Assembly (NCBI RefSeq): GCF_000425805.1
Contig: NZ_AUED01000001.1
Location: 124,001-188,000 of the forward strand
From: Pseudomonas vranovensis DSM 16006
GTDB lineage: Bacteria > Pseudomonadota > Gammaproteobacteria > Pseudomonadales > Pseudomonadaceae
DNA: 64,000 bases
Direction: 5' to 3'
Shown: piece after piece, positions 43,815-53,216 of the stretch
Position numbering within the stretch: position 1 is the first letter of the stretch
How the letters are laid out: every line of letters starts with the position of its first letter
Position numbers and translations under genes: made by a program
Notes under the pieces: generated by a model
The model's input: only the letters and a program-made list of their open reading frames with translations
Databases searched by the model: none
What the model was told of the DNA's origin: nothing

Positions 43815-44630
43815 ATGACAACAAAACTACCTGCAGCCCTGGTCAACAGCCTGTTCGGCCCACGTCCCGAAGGGGTCCGGATTCCAGAGCCACCGAGCTT
43901 CGACTGCATTGCCGACGAGCGCCAATACCGCAAAGAGCAGCTGGCCGCCGGCTTGCGACTGTTTGGCCGGTTCGGCTTCTCGGAGGGCGTGGCGGGGCAC
44001 ATCACCGTGCGTGATCCCGAGCGGCCGTCCGAGTGGTTCTGGGTTAACCCATTTGGTATGAGTTTCAGCCGTATTCGTGCTTCAGACCTGGTTCTGGTCG
44101 ACCATGAGGGCCGTGTTGTCCAGGGCCAGTACGCGGTCAATCGCGCGGCCCTGGTCATCCACTCGCATGTCCATGCCGCACGGCCCGATGCCCTTGCTGC
44201 TGCGCATGCTCACTCGTTGCACGGCAAGGCGTTTTCCAGCCTGGGCATCAAGCTTGCGCCTATCACTCAGGATGCCTGCGCCTTTTACGAAGACCATGGC
44301 TTGTACAGCGAATTCGGCGGTGTCGCGACCGAAGTGGACGAAGGTGTGCGTATCGGCGAAGCGCTGGGCAAACACAAAGCGGTGATCCTGCAGAACCATG
44401 GCCTGCTGACGGTCGGCCAGTCTGTCGCCGAGGCCATCTGGTGGTTCATCACGATGGAGCGTTCCTGTCAGGCGCAGTTGCTGGCCATGGCCGCCGGCAC
44501 GCCCAAGCTGATTGCTCACGAAACGGCGCTGGGCGTGCGTGCCCAGGTCGGTACGCCGTTCGCGGGTTGGTTTCAGGCACAACCGCTGTGGGATCAAATC
44601 ATCCACAGCGACCCTGATCTGTTCAATTGA
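43815..44630 (+). CDS. Class II aldolase/adducin-family protein
   Basis: The 271-residue protein has the metal-binding histidines of the class II aldolase fold (HSHVHAARPDALAAAHAHSLHG and ILQNHGLLTVGQSVAEA). Members split or epimerise hydroxy-ketone/aldehyde substrates; many in catabolic clusters are uncharacterised. It starts an operon with GMC oxidoreductase (33-base gap) and MaoC hydratase. The region around the start, ACAACAATGACAACAAAAC, carries two near-matches to the Crc/Hfq motif. Confidence 0.85.
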   Translation: MTTKLPAALVNSLFGPRPEGVRIPEPPSFDCIADERQYRKEQLAAGLRLFGRFGFSEGVAGHITVRDPERPSEWFWVNPFGMSFSRIRASDLVLVDHEGRVVQGQYAVNRAALVIHSHVHAARPDALAAAHAHSLHGKAFSSLGIKLAPITQDACAFYEDHGLYSEFGGVATEVDEGVRIGEALGKHKAVILQNHGLLTVGQSVAEAIWWFITMERSCQAQLLAMAAGTPKLIAHETALGVRAQVGTPFAGWFQAQPLWDQIIHSDPDLFN

Positions 44631-44641
44631 TGTGACCGCAC

Positions 44642-44652
44642 AACAATAAAAA
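44642..44652 (+). promoter_or_regulatory. Crc/Hfq-type motif before GMC oxidoreductase
   Basis: AACAATAAAAA contains AACAATAA and AATAAAAA, both AAnAAnAA, ending just before the AAGG Shine-Dalgarno sequence of the GMC gene. Confidence 0.7.
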
Positions 44653-44663
44653 AGGTACCTGAA

Positions 44664-46313
44664 ATGAGCGGCAACGAGTGGGATTACATTATTGTCGGTG
44701 GCGGGTCCGCCGGCTCAGTGTTGGCAAACCGTTTGAGTGAATGTGCCAGCAACCGCGTGCTGTTGCTGGAAGCTGGGCCGAGTGGTCGCTGGAGCCCGCT
44801 GGTGGCGATTCCAGCCGGCGCTGTGGCGCTGATGAAAAGCCGTCGCTACAACTGGTTGTTTGAAACCGAACCGCAGCCTGAGCTGGCGAACCGCCGGCTG
44901 TTTCAGCCGCGAGGTCGCTGCCTGGGCGGGTCAAGCAGTATCAATCTGGCGGTCAATACCCGGGGGCAGCCTTGGGATTACGATGAATGGGAGCGTTTGG
45001 GGTGCCCGGGGTGGGGCTTTCGCGATGTCTTGCCCTTTTTCAAAAAGTCGGAAAACTTCGAGCCCGCCAGCCAACCTGCCGATGCACCGTTCCACGGCAA
45101 GGGCGGGCCGCTGAACATTGCTGAGCGGCGCTGGACCAGCCTCTATGGACACGCCTTCATCGAGGCCTGTACGCAGGCCGGGCTGCCACGCAGCAGCGAT
45201 CCAAACGGCGCCGACCAAGAAGGGGCCTGCCTGCAACGCGCCTACCAAAAGGACGGCCGGCGCTGCAGCAACGCACGGGCCTACCTGGCACCGGCACGGG
45301 GCCGGGACAACCTGCGCATCATCACCGGGGCGCACGCCACACGGGTGTTGCTCGAAGGCAAGCGGGCCGTGGGGGTGGAGTACATGCGCAACGGCAAGGT
45401 GTGCCAGGCACGGGCAGGCAGTGAAGTCATTCTCTGCGGCGGTGCGTTCCAGTCGCCGCAGCTGTTGTTGTTGTCTGGCATCGGTCCGCGGGAAGAGCTT
45501 GAAAAGCATGGCATTCAGGTGCGCCACGAGCTGGGAGGGGTAGGGCAGAACCTGCAGGATCATCTGGCTGTGGTGCTCAACGTGCGTACGCACACACGCC
45601 GGGGGATTTCCTTGCACCCCTCGTCGCTGCTGCAGGCAGTGCAGGCCATGGTGCAGTTCGTATTCCGCCGCCGCGGCATGCTCACCACCAATGTGATCGA
45701 GGCAGGTGCCTTTGTGCGCTCGTTGCCCCAGGCATCCATGCCCGACATGCAATTGCATTGCGCCCCTATCATGTATCGCGACCATGGACGTGACATGAAG
45801 CTGTCGGCATCCGGTTTCGGTTACTCGATGGCGATCAACGATGGCCGTCCGCTTTCCCGTGGTCGCGTCGGCCTGCGCAGCAGTGATCCGCTGGCACCGC
45901 CCTTGATCGACCCCAACTACCTGAGCCACGCCCGGGACCTGCAGCGGCTGGTACTGGGCGTCAAGATGATGCGCAACATTGTCGCCCAACCGGTCCTTGC
46001 AGCGCACAACAAGTGCGAGCTCAACCCTGGGCCGAATGTGCAGACCGATGAACAGCTCGAAGCCTGGGTGCGACAGAACGTCGAAACGGCCTACCACCCG
46101 GTGGGCACCTGCAAGATGGGACCGGCCAGCGATGCGATGGCGGTGGTGGATGCGCGCTTGCGTGTACACGGTCTTGAGGGGCTGCGCGTAATCGACGCGT
46201 CTATCATGCCTACCCTGGTCAACGGCAATACCAACCAGCCCGTCACGATGATTGGCGAGAAGGGCGCGAGCATGATTCTTGAAGATGCTGCCGCGCTGGA
46301 GTGCACTGTATGA
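44664..46313 (+). CDS. GMC-family FAD-dependent alcohol dehydrogenase
   Basis: The 549-residue glucose-methanol-choline oxidoreductase has the FAD dinucleotide motif [18 protein letters not shown] at 5-22, [18 protein letters not shown] at about 90-107, a catalytic His in [11 protein letters not shown] and the C-terminal [16 protein letters not shown]. It oxidises a primary alcohol to an aldehyde. There is no signal peptide, so it is cytoplasmic or membrane-peripheral. It is coupled to the MaoC gene by an ATGA overlap. Its product could feed the aldehyde dehydrogenase at 41188. Confidence 0.92.
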   Translation: MSGNEWDYIIVGGGSAGSVLANRLSECASNRVLLLEAGPSGRWSPLVAIPAGAVALMKSRRYNWLFETEPQPELANRRLFQPRGRCLGGSSSINLAVNTRGQPWDYDEWERLGCPGWGFRDVLPFFKKSENFEPASQPADAPFHGKGGPLNIAERRWTSLYGHAFIEACTQAGLPRSSDPNGADQEGACLQRAYQKDGRRCSNARAYLAPARGRDNLRIITGAHATRVLLEGKRAVGVEYMRNGKVCQARAGSEVILCGGAFQSPQLLLLSGIGPREELEKHGIQVRHELGGVGQNLQDHLAVVLNVRTHTRRGISLHPSSLLQAVQAMVQFVFRRRGMLTTNVIEAGAFVRSLPQASMPDMQLHCAPIMYRDHGRDMKLSASGFGYSMAINDGRPLSRGRVGLRSSDPLAPPLIDPNYLSHARDLQRLVLGVKMMRNIVAQPVLAAHNKCELNPGPNVQTDEQLEAWVRQNVETAYHPVGTCKMGPASDAMAVVDARLRVHGLEGLRVIDASIMPTLVNGNTNQPVTMIGEKGASMILEDAAALECTV

Positions 46314-46795
46314 ACCTCGATTATCACTACGACCACCTGGCCCGGTTCGTTGGCACGGAACTCGGCGTTTCTGAATGGGCCACGGTCGATCAGGCACGTA
46401 TCGATGAATTTGCCCACTGTACGGAAGACCACCAGTGGATACACGTCGACCCGGTGCGCTGCCAGGCCGAAAGCCCTTTTGGCACCACCATCGCCCACGG
46501 CTTTCTGAACCTGTCGCTGCTCGGTGGTTTGATGATGCAGATGGGCATTGTGCCTGCCGGTGTGAGCAGCCTGGTCAATGCCGGCGTGACCAACGTACGC
46601 TTCAAGAACGCTGTGCGTGCCGGCTCGCGCGTGCGGGCGCGGGCCTCGGTGCATTCAGCCGAGGTCAAGGACGGTGGGCGTACGCTGTTGATTCTGCTGG
46701 CGCAGCTGGAGCTGGAAGGCGCCGAGGAACCTGCGCTGACTGCCGAGTGTGTAGCTATGCTGTTTCGTGACGCACAGGGCGACGCTGTCGCATAG
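46310..46795 (+). CDS. MaoC-type (R)-specific enoyl-CoA hydratase
   Basis: The 161-residue hot-dog-fold hydratase has the hydratase-2 dyad D40-x4-H45 in [13 protein letters not shown], the same spacing as in PhaJ, and [17 protein letters not shown] for substrate contact. It hydrates an enoyl-CoA to a 3-hydroxyacyl-CoA, which implies that the pathway handles CoA thioesters; the AMP-ligase at 47463 could supply them. It is the last gene of the aldolase-GMC-MaoC operon. Confidence 0.9.
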   Translation: MNLDYHYDHLARFVGTELGVSEWATVDQARIDEFAHCTEDHQWIHVDPVRCQAESPFGTTIAHGFLNLSLLGGLMMQMGIVPAGVSSLVNAGVTNVRFKNAVRAGSRVRARASVHSAEVKDGGRTLLILLAQLELEGAEEPALTAECVAMLFRDAQGDAVA

Positions 46796-46885
46796 CTGAT
46801 TTTTCACAGGCTCCGGGGGCTTGTCTTGCCTGTCTTCACCCTGTCTTGGCGCCGTCAACCACACTTCCCCGGGGCGCGAAATGCT

Positions 46886-47485
46886 GTGAACAATCTCCTG
46901 GATGCGAGTGCTCAAGCACAGTTCAGGGCCGTGCTCTGCCGTTATGGCGTGAGTGATCCCGGGCTCTGGGAGCACCTGTTGCAGGTGCTCGAACAGCGTG
47001 ACTATGCCCGCGATCAGCGCATCATCCGTGCCGGTGAAACGCCAACGCACTTCTTCGTCATCCTCAGCGGCCTGGTGCGCTACTACTATGCTTCGCCGGA
47101 AGGAAAGGAGTGGAACAAGGCTTTTTTTCGCGAAGGTGAGATCGTTGGTTCGCTCAGCGCTTATTTGAAGCGCCAACCGTGTACCTACACCATTGAGGCA
47201 CTGGAACAGAGCCACCTGGTGGCTGTGCCACTACAGGTTCTGGCCCGTCAACCAGGGCCCAGCGTGCAGATGCAGGGGATGCTTGACAAGGTTACCCGGG
47301 AAATCATGCTGCGCAACGAGTCGCGGGAGGCGCTGCTGCTCACCAGCAATAGCGAGGAACGCTATCGCTGGCTGCAGGAGAATGAAAGCTGGTTGCTGGC
47401 GCGGGTACCGCAGTACCAGCTGGCCAGCTACCTGAGCATGGATGCGGTGTCTTTCTCGCGGATTAAACGCAAATTGGGCTGTTGA
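46886..47485 (+). CDS. Crp/Fnr-family regulator
   Basis: This regulator of about 199 residues has a cyclic-nucleotide-binding-like jelly roll (about 15-130, with IIRAGETPTHFFVILSGLVRYYYASPEGKEW) and a short C-terminal HTH (LASYLSMDAVSFSRIKRKLG). No Fnr-type N-terminal cysteine cluster is seen. The start is uncertain: GTG at 46886 gives a natural N-terminus (NNLLDAS), while a TTG at 46826 adds 20 residues of unlikely composition. The 3-prime end overlaps the convergent AMP-ligase gene by 23 bases. Confidence 0.8.
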   Translation: MNNLLDASAQAQFRAVLCRYGVSDPGLWEHLLQVLEQRDYARDQRIIRAGETPTHFFVILSGLVRYYYASPEGKEWNKAFFREGEIVGSLSAYLKRQPCTYTIEALEQSHLVAVPLQVLARQPGPSVQMQGMLDKVTREIMLRNESREALLLTSNSEERYRWLQENESWLLARVPQYQLASYLSMDAVSFSRIKRKLGC

Positions 47486-49199
47486 CGCTCTGCGCCCGCA
47501 TACCCAGACGCTCAGCCAGTGCTGCACACCCGCGTAGGTGCTCAGGTGGCACGCTATCGAGATTGACCACGAGGCTGCCATCACCTTGCTGGGTGACTTC
47601 TGCACAGAACGCTTCGCCGCAGTGCTGCCGGGCACGTTCGTTGTAGATGTATGCGGCCGCCAGTTCGCGCAGGCGATGCTTGACGACCTTGCCCACTGCT
47701 GTGACCGGCAGGGCGTCGATCAGGAAGACCTGTTTCGGACAGGCGGGGCGTTCGGCGATATTTTCGAAGGCGTACTGGCGTAGCGCCTCGGCACTGGCCT
47801 GGCTGCCCTGGCGCAACTGGACAAAAACCACGGGCAGTTCGCCGGCATATTCGTCAGGCATGCCCACGGCCGCCGCCAGTGAAACTTGAGGGTGGGACTC
47901 CAGGCAATTCTCTATCAGTGCCGGGTCGATGTTGTGGCCACTGCGGATGATCAGGTCCTTGGCCCGGCCAGTGATGTACAGGTTGCCCAGCTCGTCCAGG
48001 CGGCCGAGGTCGCCAGTGCGCAGCCAGCCGTTGTCCAGCGGGCTTTCACGTTGCTCCAGATAACCGGGAAACACCGTCGGCCCGCGCACGCAGATCTCAC
48101 CGTTGCTGGCGATCCGCACCTCCATTGCACCACTCACGTGCCCGGCGCTGCCGGGAATGGAGGGGCATTGCAGATTGGGCAAAGTAATGACGCCCGCTGC
48201 CTCGGTCATACCGTAGGCCTGGTACAGATTCAGCCCGGTGGCTTCGCGCAGCTGTACGCAAAGCGCCGCAGGCACCGGCGCGCCGCCGCTGATCATGAAC
48301 CGCAGGGAGCTGATGTCATGGTTGCCCAGGGGGACATCGAGCATTGCCGCGACCGAGGTCGGTATACCGCCACTGATGGTGATGCCGTAGTGCTCGACCA
48401 ATTGCCAGTGACGCTGGATCACCTCGGGATTGCGAAACCCCGACGGTGTCGGCAGTAGCATGTGCAAGCCGCTCGCCAGGCCGCCCAGGCTGTTCACCAA
48501 CGCGCCGGCGACATGGAAGATGGGCAAGCCATTGAGCGCCACGTCAGTCGGGCCGGCTTCCATGCAGCGTACATAGGCGTGCGCTGCCACCACCTGGTTG
48601 GCGTGGGTGTGGCGGGCCAGTTTGGGCAGGCCGGTGGTGCCTCCGGTGTGAAAGTAGGCGGCGATATCATCGGCCCGGGGCTGCAACCCAGGCTCCAGTG
48701 CATCGGCACGATAGCCTTCGAGCAGGGTGTCGAAGCAGTACTCGCCTCCGGGCGCCATGACCGAAACACACTTGACCGGGTGTGGCAGGCGTTGTGCGAC
48801 GTTCAGGGTTTTCTGCCACAGGTCGGAACCTGGCATAGGCCCGGCTACGAAGATCAATTCGGTCTTCGCCTTGAGCATCAGGTTGTACAGCGCATCCTCA
48901 CTGAGCAGCGGGTTGAGCGGGTTGGCAACACCAACGCTGGCTGCGGCCCAGAGCAGGTACTGGCTTTGAGGAATGTTCGGCAGCAGCAGTGACACGACCG
49001 GTTTACGGGTGCCGGCAAGGTCCAGGATCAGGCGTGCTGCGCGGTTGATATTGGCCAGTAGCGCGTCATAACCGATGCGCTGCTCCTGAAACGGGTCCAG
49101 GCTGCTGAGGTAGGTCAGCGCGGGTTGTTCGCCATAAGCGCTGGCCGACGCCTGGAAGAGCTCATAGACCGTGTTCGCGCATAAGGGTGGTGTAGGCAT
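47463..49199 (-). CDS. AMP-forming acyl-CoA synthetase
   Basis: The 578-residue ANL-family ligase has the P-loop variant YFHTGGTTGLPKLARHTHAN, the AYGMTEAAGV motif, the hinge TGDLGRLDELGNLYITGRAKDLIIRSGHNI and the catalytic lysine region in TAVGKVVKH. It activates a carboxylic acid with CoA; the substrate is unknown. It has a long C-terminal tail beyond the lysine. AGGAG precedes the ATG. It is divergent from the cupin gene, and the operator of the second AraC protein lies between them. Confidence 0.9.
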   Translation of the reverse strand: MPTPPLCANTVYELFQASASAYGEQPALTYLSSLDPFQEQRIGYDALLANINRAARLILDLAGTRKPVVSLLLPNIPQSQYLLWAAASVGVANPLNPLLSEDALYNLMLKAKTELIFVAGPMPGSDLWQKTLNVAQRLPHPVKCVSVMAPGGEYCFDTLLEGYRADALEPGLQPRADDIAAYFHTGGTTGLPKLARHTHANQVVAAHAYVRCMEAGPTDVALNGLPIFHVAGALVNSLGGLASGLHMLLPTPSGFRNPEVIQRHWQLVEHYGITISGGIPTSVAAMLDVPLGNHDISSLRFMISGGAPVPAALCVQLREATGLNLYQAYGMTEAAGVITLPNLQCPSIPGSAGHVSGAMEVRIASNGEICVRGPTVFPGYLEQRESPLDNGWLRTGDLGRLDELGNLYITGRAKDLIIRSGHNIDPALIENCLESHPQVSLAAAVGMPDEYAGELPVVFVQLRQGSQASAEALRQYAFENIAERPACPKQVFLIDALPVTAVGKVVKHRLRELAAAYIYNERARQHCGEAFCAEVTQQGDGSLVVNLDSVPPEHLRGCAALAERLGMRAQSVNSPICV

Positions 49200-49215
49200 G
49201 CTGCACTCCTGTCGT

Positions 49216-49223
49216 TTATTGTT
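49216..49223 (-). promoter_or_regulatory. Crc/Hfq-type motif before AMP-ligase
   Basis: On the coding strand AACAATAA lies in an A-rich leader directly upstream of the AGGAG Shine-Dalgarno sequence. Confidence 0.65.
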
Positions 49224-49305
49224 TTTTTTATTCTGGGCAGGTCAGGCGGGGGGCAGCATTAACAATTGTTAAGAACGCCGGGAAGGTCATCAATGTGACG
49301 TCAAC

Positions 49306-49335
49306 TGACAAGTTGCTGACCGCAGATGACAATTT
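49306..49335. promoter_or_regulatory. Direct-repeat operator between AMP-ligase and cupin genes
   Basis: TGACAAGTT at 49306-49314 and TGACAATTT at 49327-49335 repeat at 21 bases, with CTGAC at 49316-49320 between them. The same three elements at the same offsets (0, 10, 21) occur at 51185-51213, beside the second AraC gene. Confidence 0.7.
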
Positions 49336-49404
49336 TTGAGCGGGGCCGCATCGCACTATGTCCTCGGCACGACCGCCGTTTCGTGCAACAGCCCGAATGA
49401 GGAC

Positions 49405-49412
49405 AATAACAA
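49405..49412 (+). promoter_or_regulatory. Crc/Hfq-type motif overlapping the cupin start
   Basis: AATAACAA ends with the A of the cupin start codon and lies between the GAGGA Shine-Dalgarno sequence and the ATG. Confidence 0.7.
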
Positions 49413-49930
49413 TGCCTATGCCGACACCCCTTTTCGATCACAAAGAACTGTTGACGCTCAACACCCGGGACTTGCCCATCTACACCGATGCGATGGCCCC
49501 GCATTTCCCCGGTGTTGACGTACAGCCGCTGTACCTGGACCCAAACCTCGGGGTATGGGCGTTGCGGGTAATCTTCCAGCCGGGTGTACGGCTTCCTTGC
49601 CATTACCACACCGGCCCTGTCCACTTGTTCACGCTCTCGGGTAGGTGGAACTACGTCGAGTTCCCGGACCAGCCCCAGACCGCGGGTTGCTACCTCTACG
49701 AACCGGGCGGCTCGATCCACACCTTCATGGTGCCGCAAGACAACACCGAACCCACCGACACGTTCATGGTGGTTCACGGGGCCAATGTGAATTTCGATCA
49801 GGACGGCAACTTTGTGAATGTCATGGACGCCACCGACATCATGCAGATCATCGAACGCCTGGTGAAAGAGCGCGGCCTGCAGCCGGCCCGCTACATCCGC
49901 CCCGGCAACGCCAACTACACCGCCGGCTGA
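49412..49930 (+). CDS. Cupin dioxygenase, 2,4'-dihydroxyacetophenone dioxygenase family
   Basis: The 172-residue cupin has likely metal ligands H64 and H66 (LPCHYHTGPVH), E83 or E97, and H103 (GGSIHTF), an arrangement like 2,4'-dihydroxyacetophenone dioxygenase, a non-haem iron enzyme that cleaves the C-C bond of an aryl hydroxyketone. Family members in other clusters have unproven substrates. The ATG at 49412 has GAGGA upstream. It is monocistronic; a regulator follows on the opposite strand. Confidence 0.82.
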   Translation: MPMPTPLFDHKELLTLNTRDLPIYTDAMAPHFPGVDVQPLYLDPNLGVWALRVIFQPGVRLPCHYHTGPVHLFTLSGRWNYVEFPDQPQTAGCYLYEPGGSIHTFMVPQDNTEPTDTFMVVHGANVNFDQDGNFVNVMDATDIMQIIERLVKERGLQPARYIRPGNANYTAG

Positions 49931-50025
49931 GTACGTGAGGCCGGCATGCACACCTGCATGCCGGCCCGCTGCGCCAGGCCCGGCCACCAGGATTGCCGAA
50001 GCCCACGCGGCAGCTCACTCGCGTA

Positions 50026-51051
50026 TCAGCCGAACCCCTGTTGGCCGGCACGCAGCAGTGCGCGGCGCTCCCGGGGCGACATGCTGTACCAGCGCCGGCA
50101 GGCACGGTTGAACGAGCTCTGCTCGGCATAACCCAGCAAGCCGGCAATCTGTGCCATGGGCATGTTGGCTTCGGCCAGGTACAGGTCGGCAAGCTCCCGG
50201 CGGGCAGCCTCGACCATGTCCTCGAACACCAGCTCGCTTTCGCCCAGGCGGCGCTGCAGGGATCGTTCGCGCATGCCCATCTGCTCGGCGATCAACGGCA
50301 GCGCGCAGCGCAGGGTCGGCAGCAGGCGACGGATCGAGTACTCCACCTGGCTGCCAATATCCAACGGGTTCACCGCACCTATGTCGCTGATGTAATCCAT
50401 CATCGTGTCGTGCAGCTGGCGATTGTGCTGGTCGATCGATTTGGTCAGCTGCCCCGGCAGCAGCACCAGTGCATTCTGCGCCTGGCCAAAATAGGTACGG
50501 GCGCCGAAAAAGCGCTGGTAGCGACTCTGTGGCAAGCGCGCTTCGGTTCGCGACAGCACTGAATGCGGGCGGAATCCAGGCCCGAACAGCATGTGCAGCG
50601 TCTTGAACATGACGCCCAGGGTCAACTCGATCACCTGGCGTTGCCGGGGGGCTGGACGCAGGCGCATCTCGTAGATCAGGTGGGGGTGTGCCGGGTCGAT
50701 CTCGGTATCCAGGTGTATGAATATGCCGGGGCTGTAGATGTGCAGGAAACGGATGATCTCGACCAGCGCCTCGCCGACATTGCGCGCATTCTGCGCGATC
50801 ACCGCCAGCGGGCCGAGGATCGTGATGCTTTGCCGTTCGGCAAGACGAAGGCCGAAATCGATGCACTGCAAACGCTCGGCACTCAATTCAAGCAGGTTGA
50901 TCATCGCCCGGTAAGGGATTACCGCCGAGCTGTTGTCGAGCAGCGCCGGTTCGATCTGCATCTGCCGTAACAGGTCCTCGGGATTGCCGTTCAACTCACG
51001 CACAAGTTGCGCAAATCCTGTCAGCGAAGTGGTTTTGATCAGGGCGGTCAT
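50026..51051 (-). CDS. AraC-family regulator, arabinose-binding-like N-domain (second copy)
   Basis: The 341-residue paralogue of the protein at 42648-43652 opens TSLTGFAQLVRELNGNPEDLLRQMQIEPALLD and has the HTH pair LIAEQMGMRERSLQRRLGE and IAGLLGYAEQSSFNRACRRWYSMSPRERR. It is convergent with the cupin gene and divergent from the DUF1302 operon, and operator-like repeats lie in front of both. Unusually for the regulators here, it has its own Crc/Hfq motif. Confidence 0.9.
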   Translation of the reverse strand: MTALIKTTSLTGFAQLVRELNGNPEDLLRQMQIEPALLDNSSAVIPYRAMINLLELSAERLQCIDFGLRLAERQSITILGPLAVIAQNARNVGEALVEIIRFLHIYSPGIFIHLDTEIDPAHPHLIYEMRLRPAPRQRQVIELTLGVMFKTLHMLFGPGFRPHSVLSRTEARLPQSRYQRFFGARTYFGQAQNALVLLPGQLTKSIDQHNRQLHDTMMDYISDIGAVNPLDIGSQVEYSIRRLLPTLRCALPLIAEQMGMRERSLQRRLGESELVFEDMVEAARRELADLYLAEANMPMAQIAGLLGYAEQSSFNRACRRWYSMSPRERRALLRAGQQGFG

Positions 51052-51059
51052 GGTCTCGA

Positions 51060-51067
51060 TTCTTATT
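51060..51067 (-). promoter_or_regulatory. Crc/Hfq-type motif before second AraC regulator
   Basis: The coding strand reads AATAAGAA 9-16 bases before the ATG, in the ribosome-binding position, so the regulator itself may be under catabolite control. Confidence 0.6.
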
Positions 51068-51184
51068 GTGATGACTCAAACGGTGGCCAAATACGGGCAC
51101 TACGGGCACCTCCTCCCGGGTTCGAAGACATCGTCTCCGATTTTTATCCCTTGGCTACAGCTTAATTGGAGTGCTGGTAGCTAA

Positions 51185-51213
51185 TGACAAATATCTGACG
51201 TGAACGGACAAAT
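51185..51213. promoter_or_regulatory. Direct-repeat operator upstream of DUF1302 operon
   Basis: TGACAAAT at 51185-51192 and GGACAAAT at 51206-51213 repeat at 21 bases, with CTGAC at 51195-51199. The layout equals that at 49306-49335. Confidence 0.7.
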
Positions 51214-51318
51214 GGATCTGCTCCACCCATGGGCATGCTTGCGCCAACAAACAAGAACGCTCACCCCGCGGACCGAATCCGGTCTCGCACGGTAAGGGCG
51301 ATGATGGCGGAGACCTGC

Positions 51319-53193
51319 ATGCAGCATAAGAGCTATAACGTCCGTACCTTTGTGAAACCGCTGGCGGTCGCCATTTCCTGCGTGTCGGCCGGTGCCGCCC
51401 AGGCACTGCCATTCCAGCTGGAAAATGGCTGGGAAGGGGAGTGGAACACCACGCTGTCGGTGGGTTCGCAATGGCGTGCGGAGGATCAGGACCGCGCGCT
51501 CTACAGCGCCGCCAACGGCGCCTTGCTGGGCAAGTCCGGCGGTACTGGAGGCTCGGTGGATGCCGGCAACCTCAACTACGACAAAGGCGACCGCGTCTCG
51601 ACCATTGCCAAGTTCGTCACCGATCTGTCGCTGCGCAATGGCGACATGGGCGGGCTGGTGAGGGTCAAGGGCTGGTACGACCAGGCGCTCAAGGACGAAG
51701 ACGTCAATTTCGGCAGTGCCTCCAGCGGGTATCGCAAGAGGCCGCTCAATGACGACGGCTATGCCGATCTGCAGAAGTTCAGCGGCGTCTACCTGCTCGA
51801 TGCCTACGCCTACAACACCTACTACTTCGATGAAACACCAGTGCAGGTGCGCCTGGGACGCCAGGTGGTCAACTGGGGTGAAAGTGCCTATATCCAGGGC
51901 ATCAACCAGATCAACCCGCTGGATGTACCCGCCTTGCGCCGTCCTGGCACGGAACTCAAGGAAGCGCTGATTCCGGTGTGGATGGGCTACCTCAACATCG
52001 GCTTGCCAGCCGGGATTTCCATGGAGGCGTTCTACCAGCTCAAGTACGAGAGCACCGCCATCGAAGGCTGCGGTCATTACTGGTCGGTAACCGAAGGTGC
52101 GGTGGGCAATGACTTCGGCGACTGCCAGTTGGGGACCTTCCTGGGCGATACCGACCCGTCCTCGCCGACCAAGATTGCCGCCGGTGCGTACTTGCCCCAG
52201 GTCAAGGGCAAGGATCCGCACGACAGTGGACAGTGGGGCGTGGCGTTTCGCTTGCCGCTCGATGCACTCGATGGCGAGATGGGCCTGTACTACCTCAACT
52301 ATCACTCCCGCACCCCCTACCTGGGCTTGCGCAGTACCGACTCGGCGTCGCTGTCGCAGTTCCCGGAGGCCGGCACGCCCGGCGCGATTGCGCGCAATAC
52401 CGAGGGGCAGTTCGTGGGGCCAAGCTGGGAGTATCCGGAAGACATCCGCCTGTTCGGGCTGAGTTTCACCACCACGCTGGCGGGGTGGTCGATCGGCTCG
52501 GAACTGAGCTACTCGCCGAACCAGCCCGTGCAGATCAATGGCGGCGACTTGCTCAACGGTGCCCTGGCCGGCATCGGCCCGTCTGCCGACCTGCTGCAGG
52601 CGGTCAAGGTCAACAGCGCGCCCTTCACCGCAGGATGGGACCGCTACGAGAAAACCCAATTCCAGATCAATGGCGTGAACGTGTTCCCCAATGTACTCAA
52701 GGCCCAGAACCTGACGGTGGTGGCCGAGGTGGGCTTTCAGTGGAACAACGTAGGGCAGGGCGACGATGACCGCCGCTACGGCCGCGGCTTCATCTACGGC
52801 CTGGGCTCGTCACCGACGATTCCAGCCGGGGGCAGCACCTGTACCAACCCGGTACCTGACCTGGTCAATTCAAGCCCGGCTGGCTGCAAGAACGACGGGT
52901 ATGTCACCGACTTTGCCTGGGGTTATCGCCTGCGCGGGCAACTGGACTACAACAACTTCCTGGGCACCAGCATCACGGCATCACCCTATGCCTTCCTAGG
53001 CCAGGACGTTGACGGTGTGTCGATGGATGGGCAGTTCAACGAAGGCCGGATTACCAGCGCGGTGGGCATTACCTTCGATTACAACCAACAACACAAGCTC
53101 GATTTCAGCTACGTGAGCTTTGACAACAGCGCCGAGTACGACCCCCTGCACGACCGCGATTTCTACGCCGCCAACTACAGCTACAGCTTCTGA
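51319..53193 (+). CDS. DUF1302 outer-membrane protein
   Basis: The 624-residue protein has a signal peptide (MQHKSYNVRTFVKPLAVAISCVSAGAAQA) and a beta-barrel-like body ending in an aromatic residue (DFYAANYSYSF). DUF1302 proteins are outer-membrane channels found with DUF1329 and MMPL genes in clusters for steroids, terpenoids and other hydrophobic compounds. The start at 51319 has GGAG six bases upstream; earlier in-frame starts would precede the signal peptide with a polar stretch. It is the first gene of the four-gene envelope operon. Confidence 0.85.
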   Translation: MQHKSYNVRTFVKPLAVAISCVSAGAAQALPFQLENGWEGEWNTTLSVGSQWRAEDQDRALYSAANGALLGKSGGTGGSVDAGNLNYDKGDRVSTIAKFVTDLSLRNGDMGGLVRVKGWYDQALKDEDVNFGSASSGYRKRPLNDDGYADLQKFSGVYLLDAYAYNTYYFDETPVQVRLGRQVVNWGESAYIQGINQINPLDVPALRRPGTELKEALIPVWMGYLNIGLPAGISMEAFYQLKYESTAIEGCGHYWSVTEGAVGNDFGDCQLGTFLGDTDPSSPTKIAAGAYLPQVKGKDPHDSGQWGVAFRLPLDALDGEMGLYYLNYHSRTPYLGLRSTDSASLSQFPEAGTPGAIARNTEGQFVGPSWEYPEDIRLFGLSFTTTLAGWSIGSELSYSPNQPVQINGGDLLNGALAGIGPSADLLQAVKVNSAPFTAGWDRYEKTQFQINGVNVFPNVLKAQNLTVVAEVGFQWNNVGQGDDDRRYGRGFIYGLGSSPTIPAGGSTCTNPVPDLVNSSPAGCKNDGYVTDFAWGYRLRGQLDYNNFLGTSITASPYAFLGQDVDGVSMDGQFNEGRITSAVGITFDYNQQHKLDFSYVSFDNSAEYDPLHDRDFYAANYSYSF

Positions 53194-53196
53194 CAG

Positions 53197-53204
53197 AACA
53201 ACAA
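53197..53204 (+). promoter_or_regulatory. Crc/Hfq-type motif before second DUF1329 gene
   Basis: AACAACAA begins three bases after the DUF1302 stop and runs into the AGAGG Shine-Dalgarno sequence of the DUF1329 gene. Confidence 0.7.
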
Positions 53205-53216
53205 GAGGTACATCCC

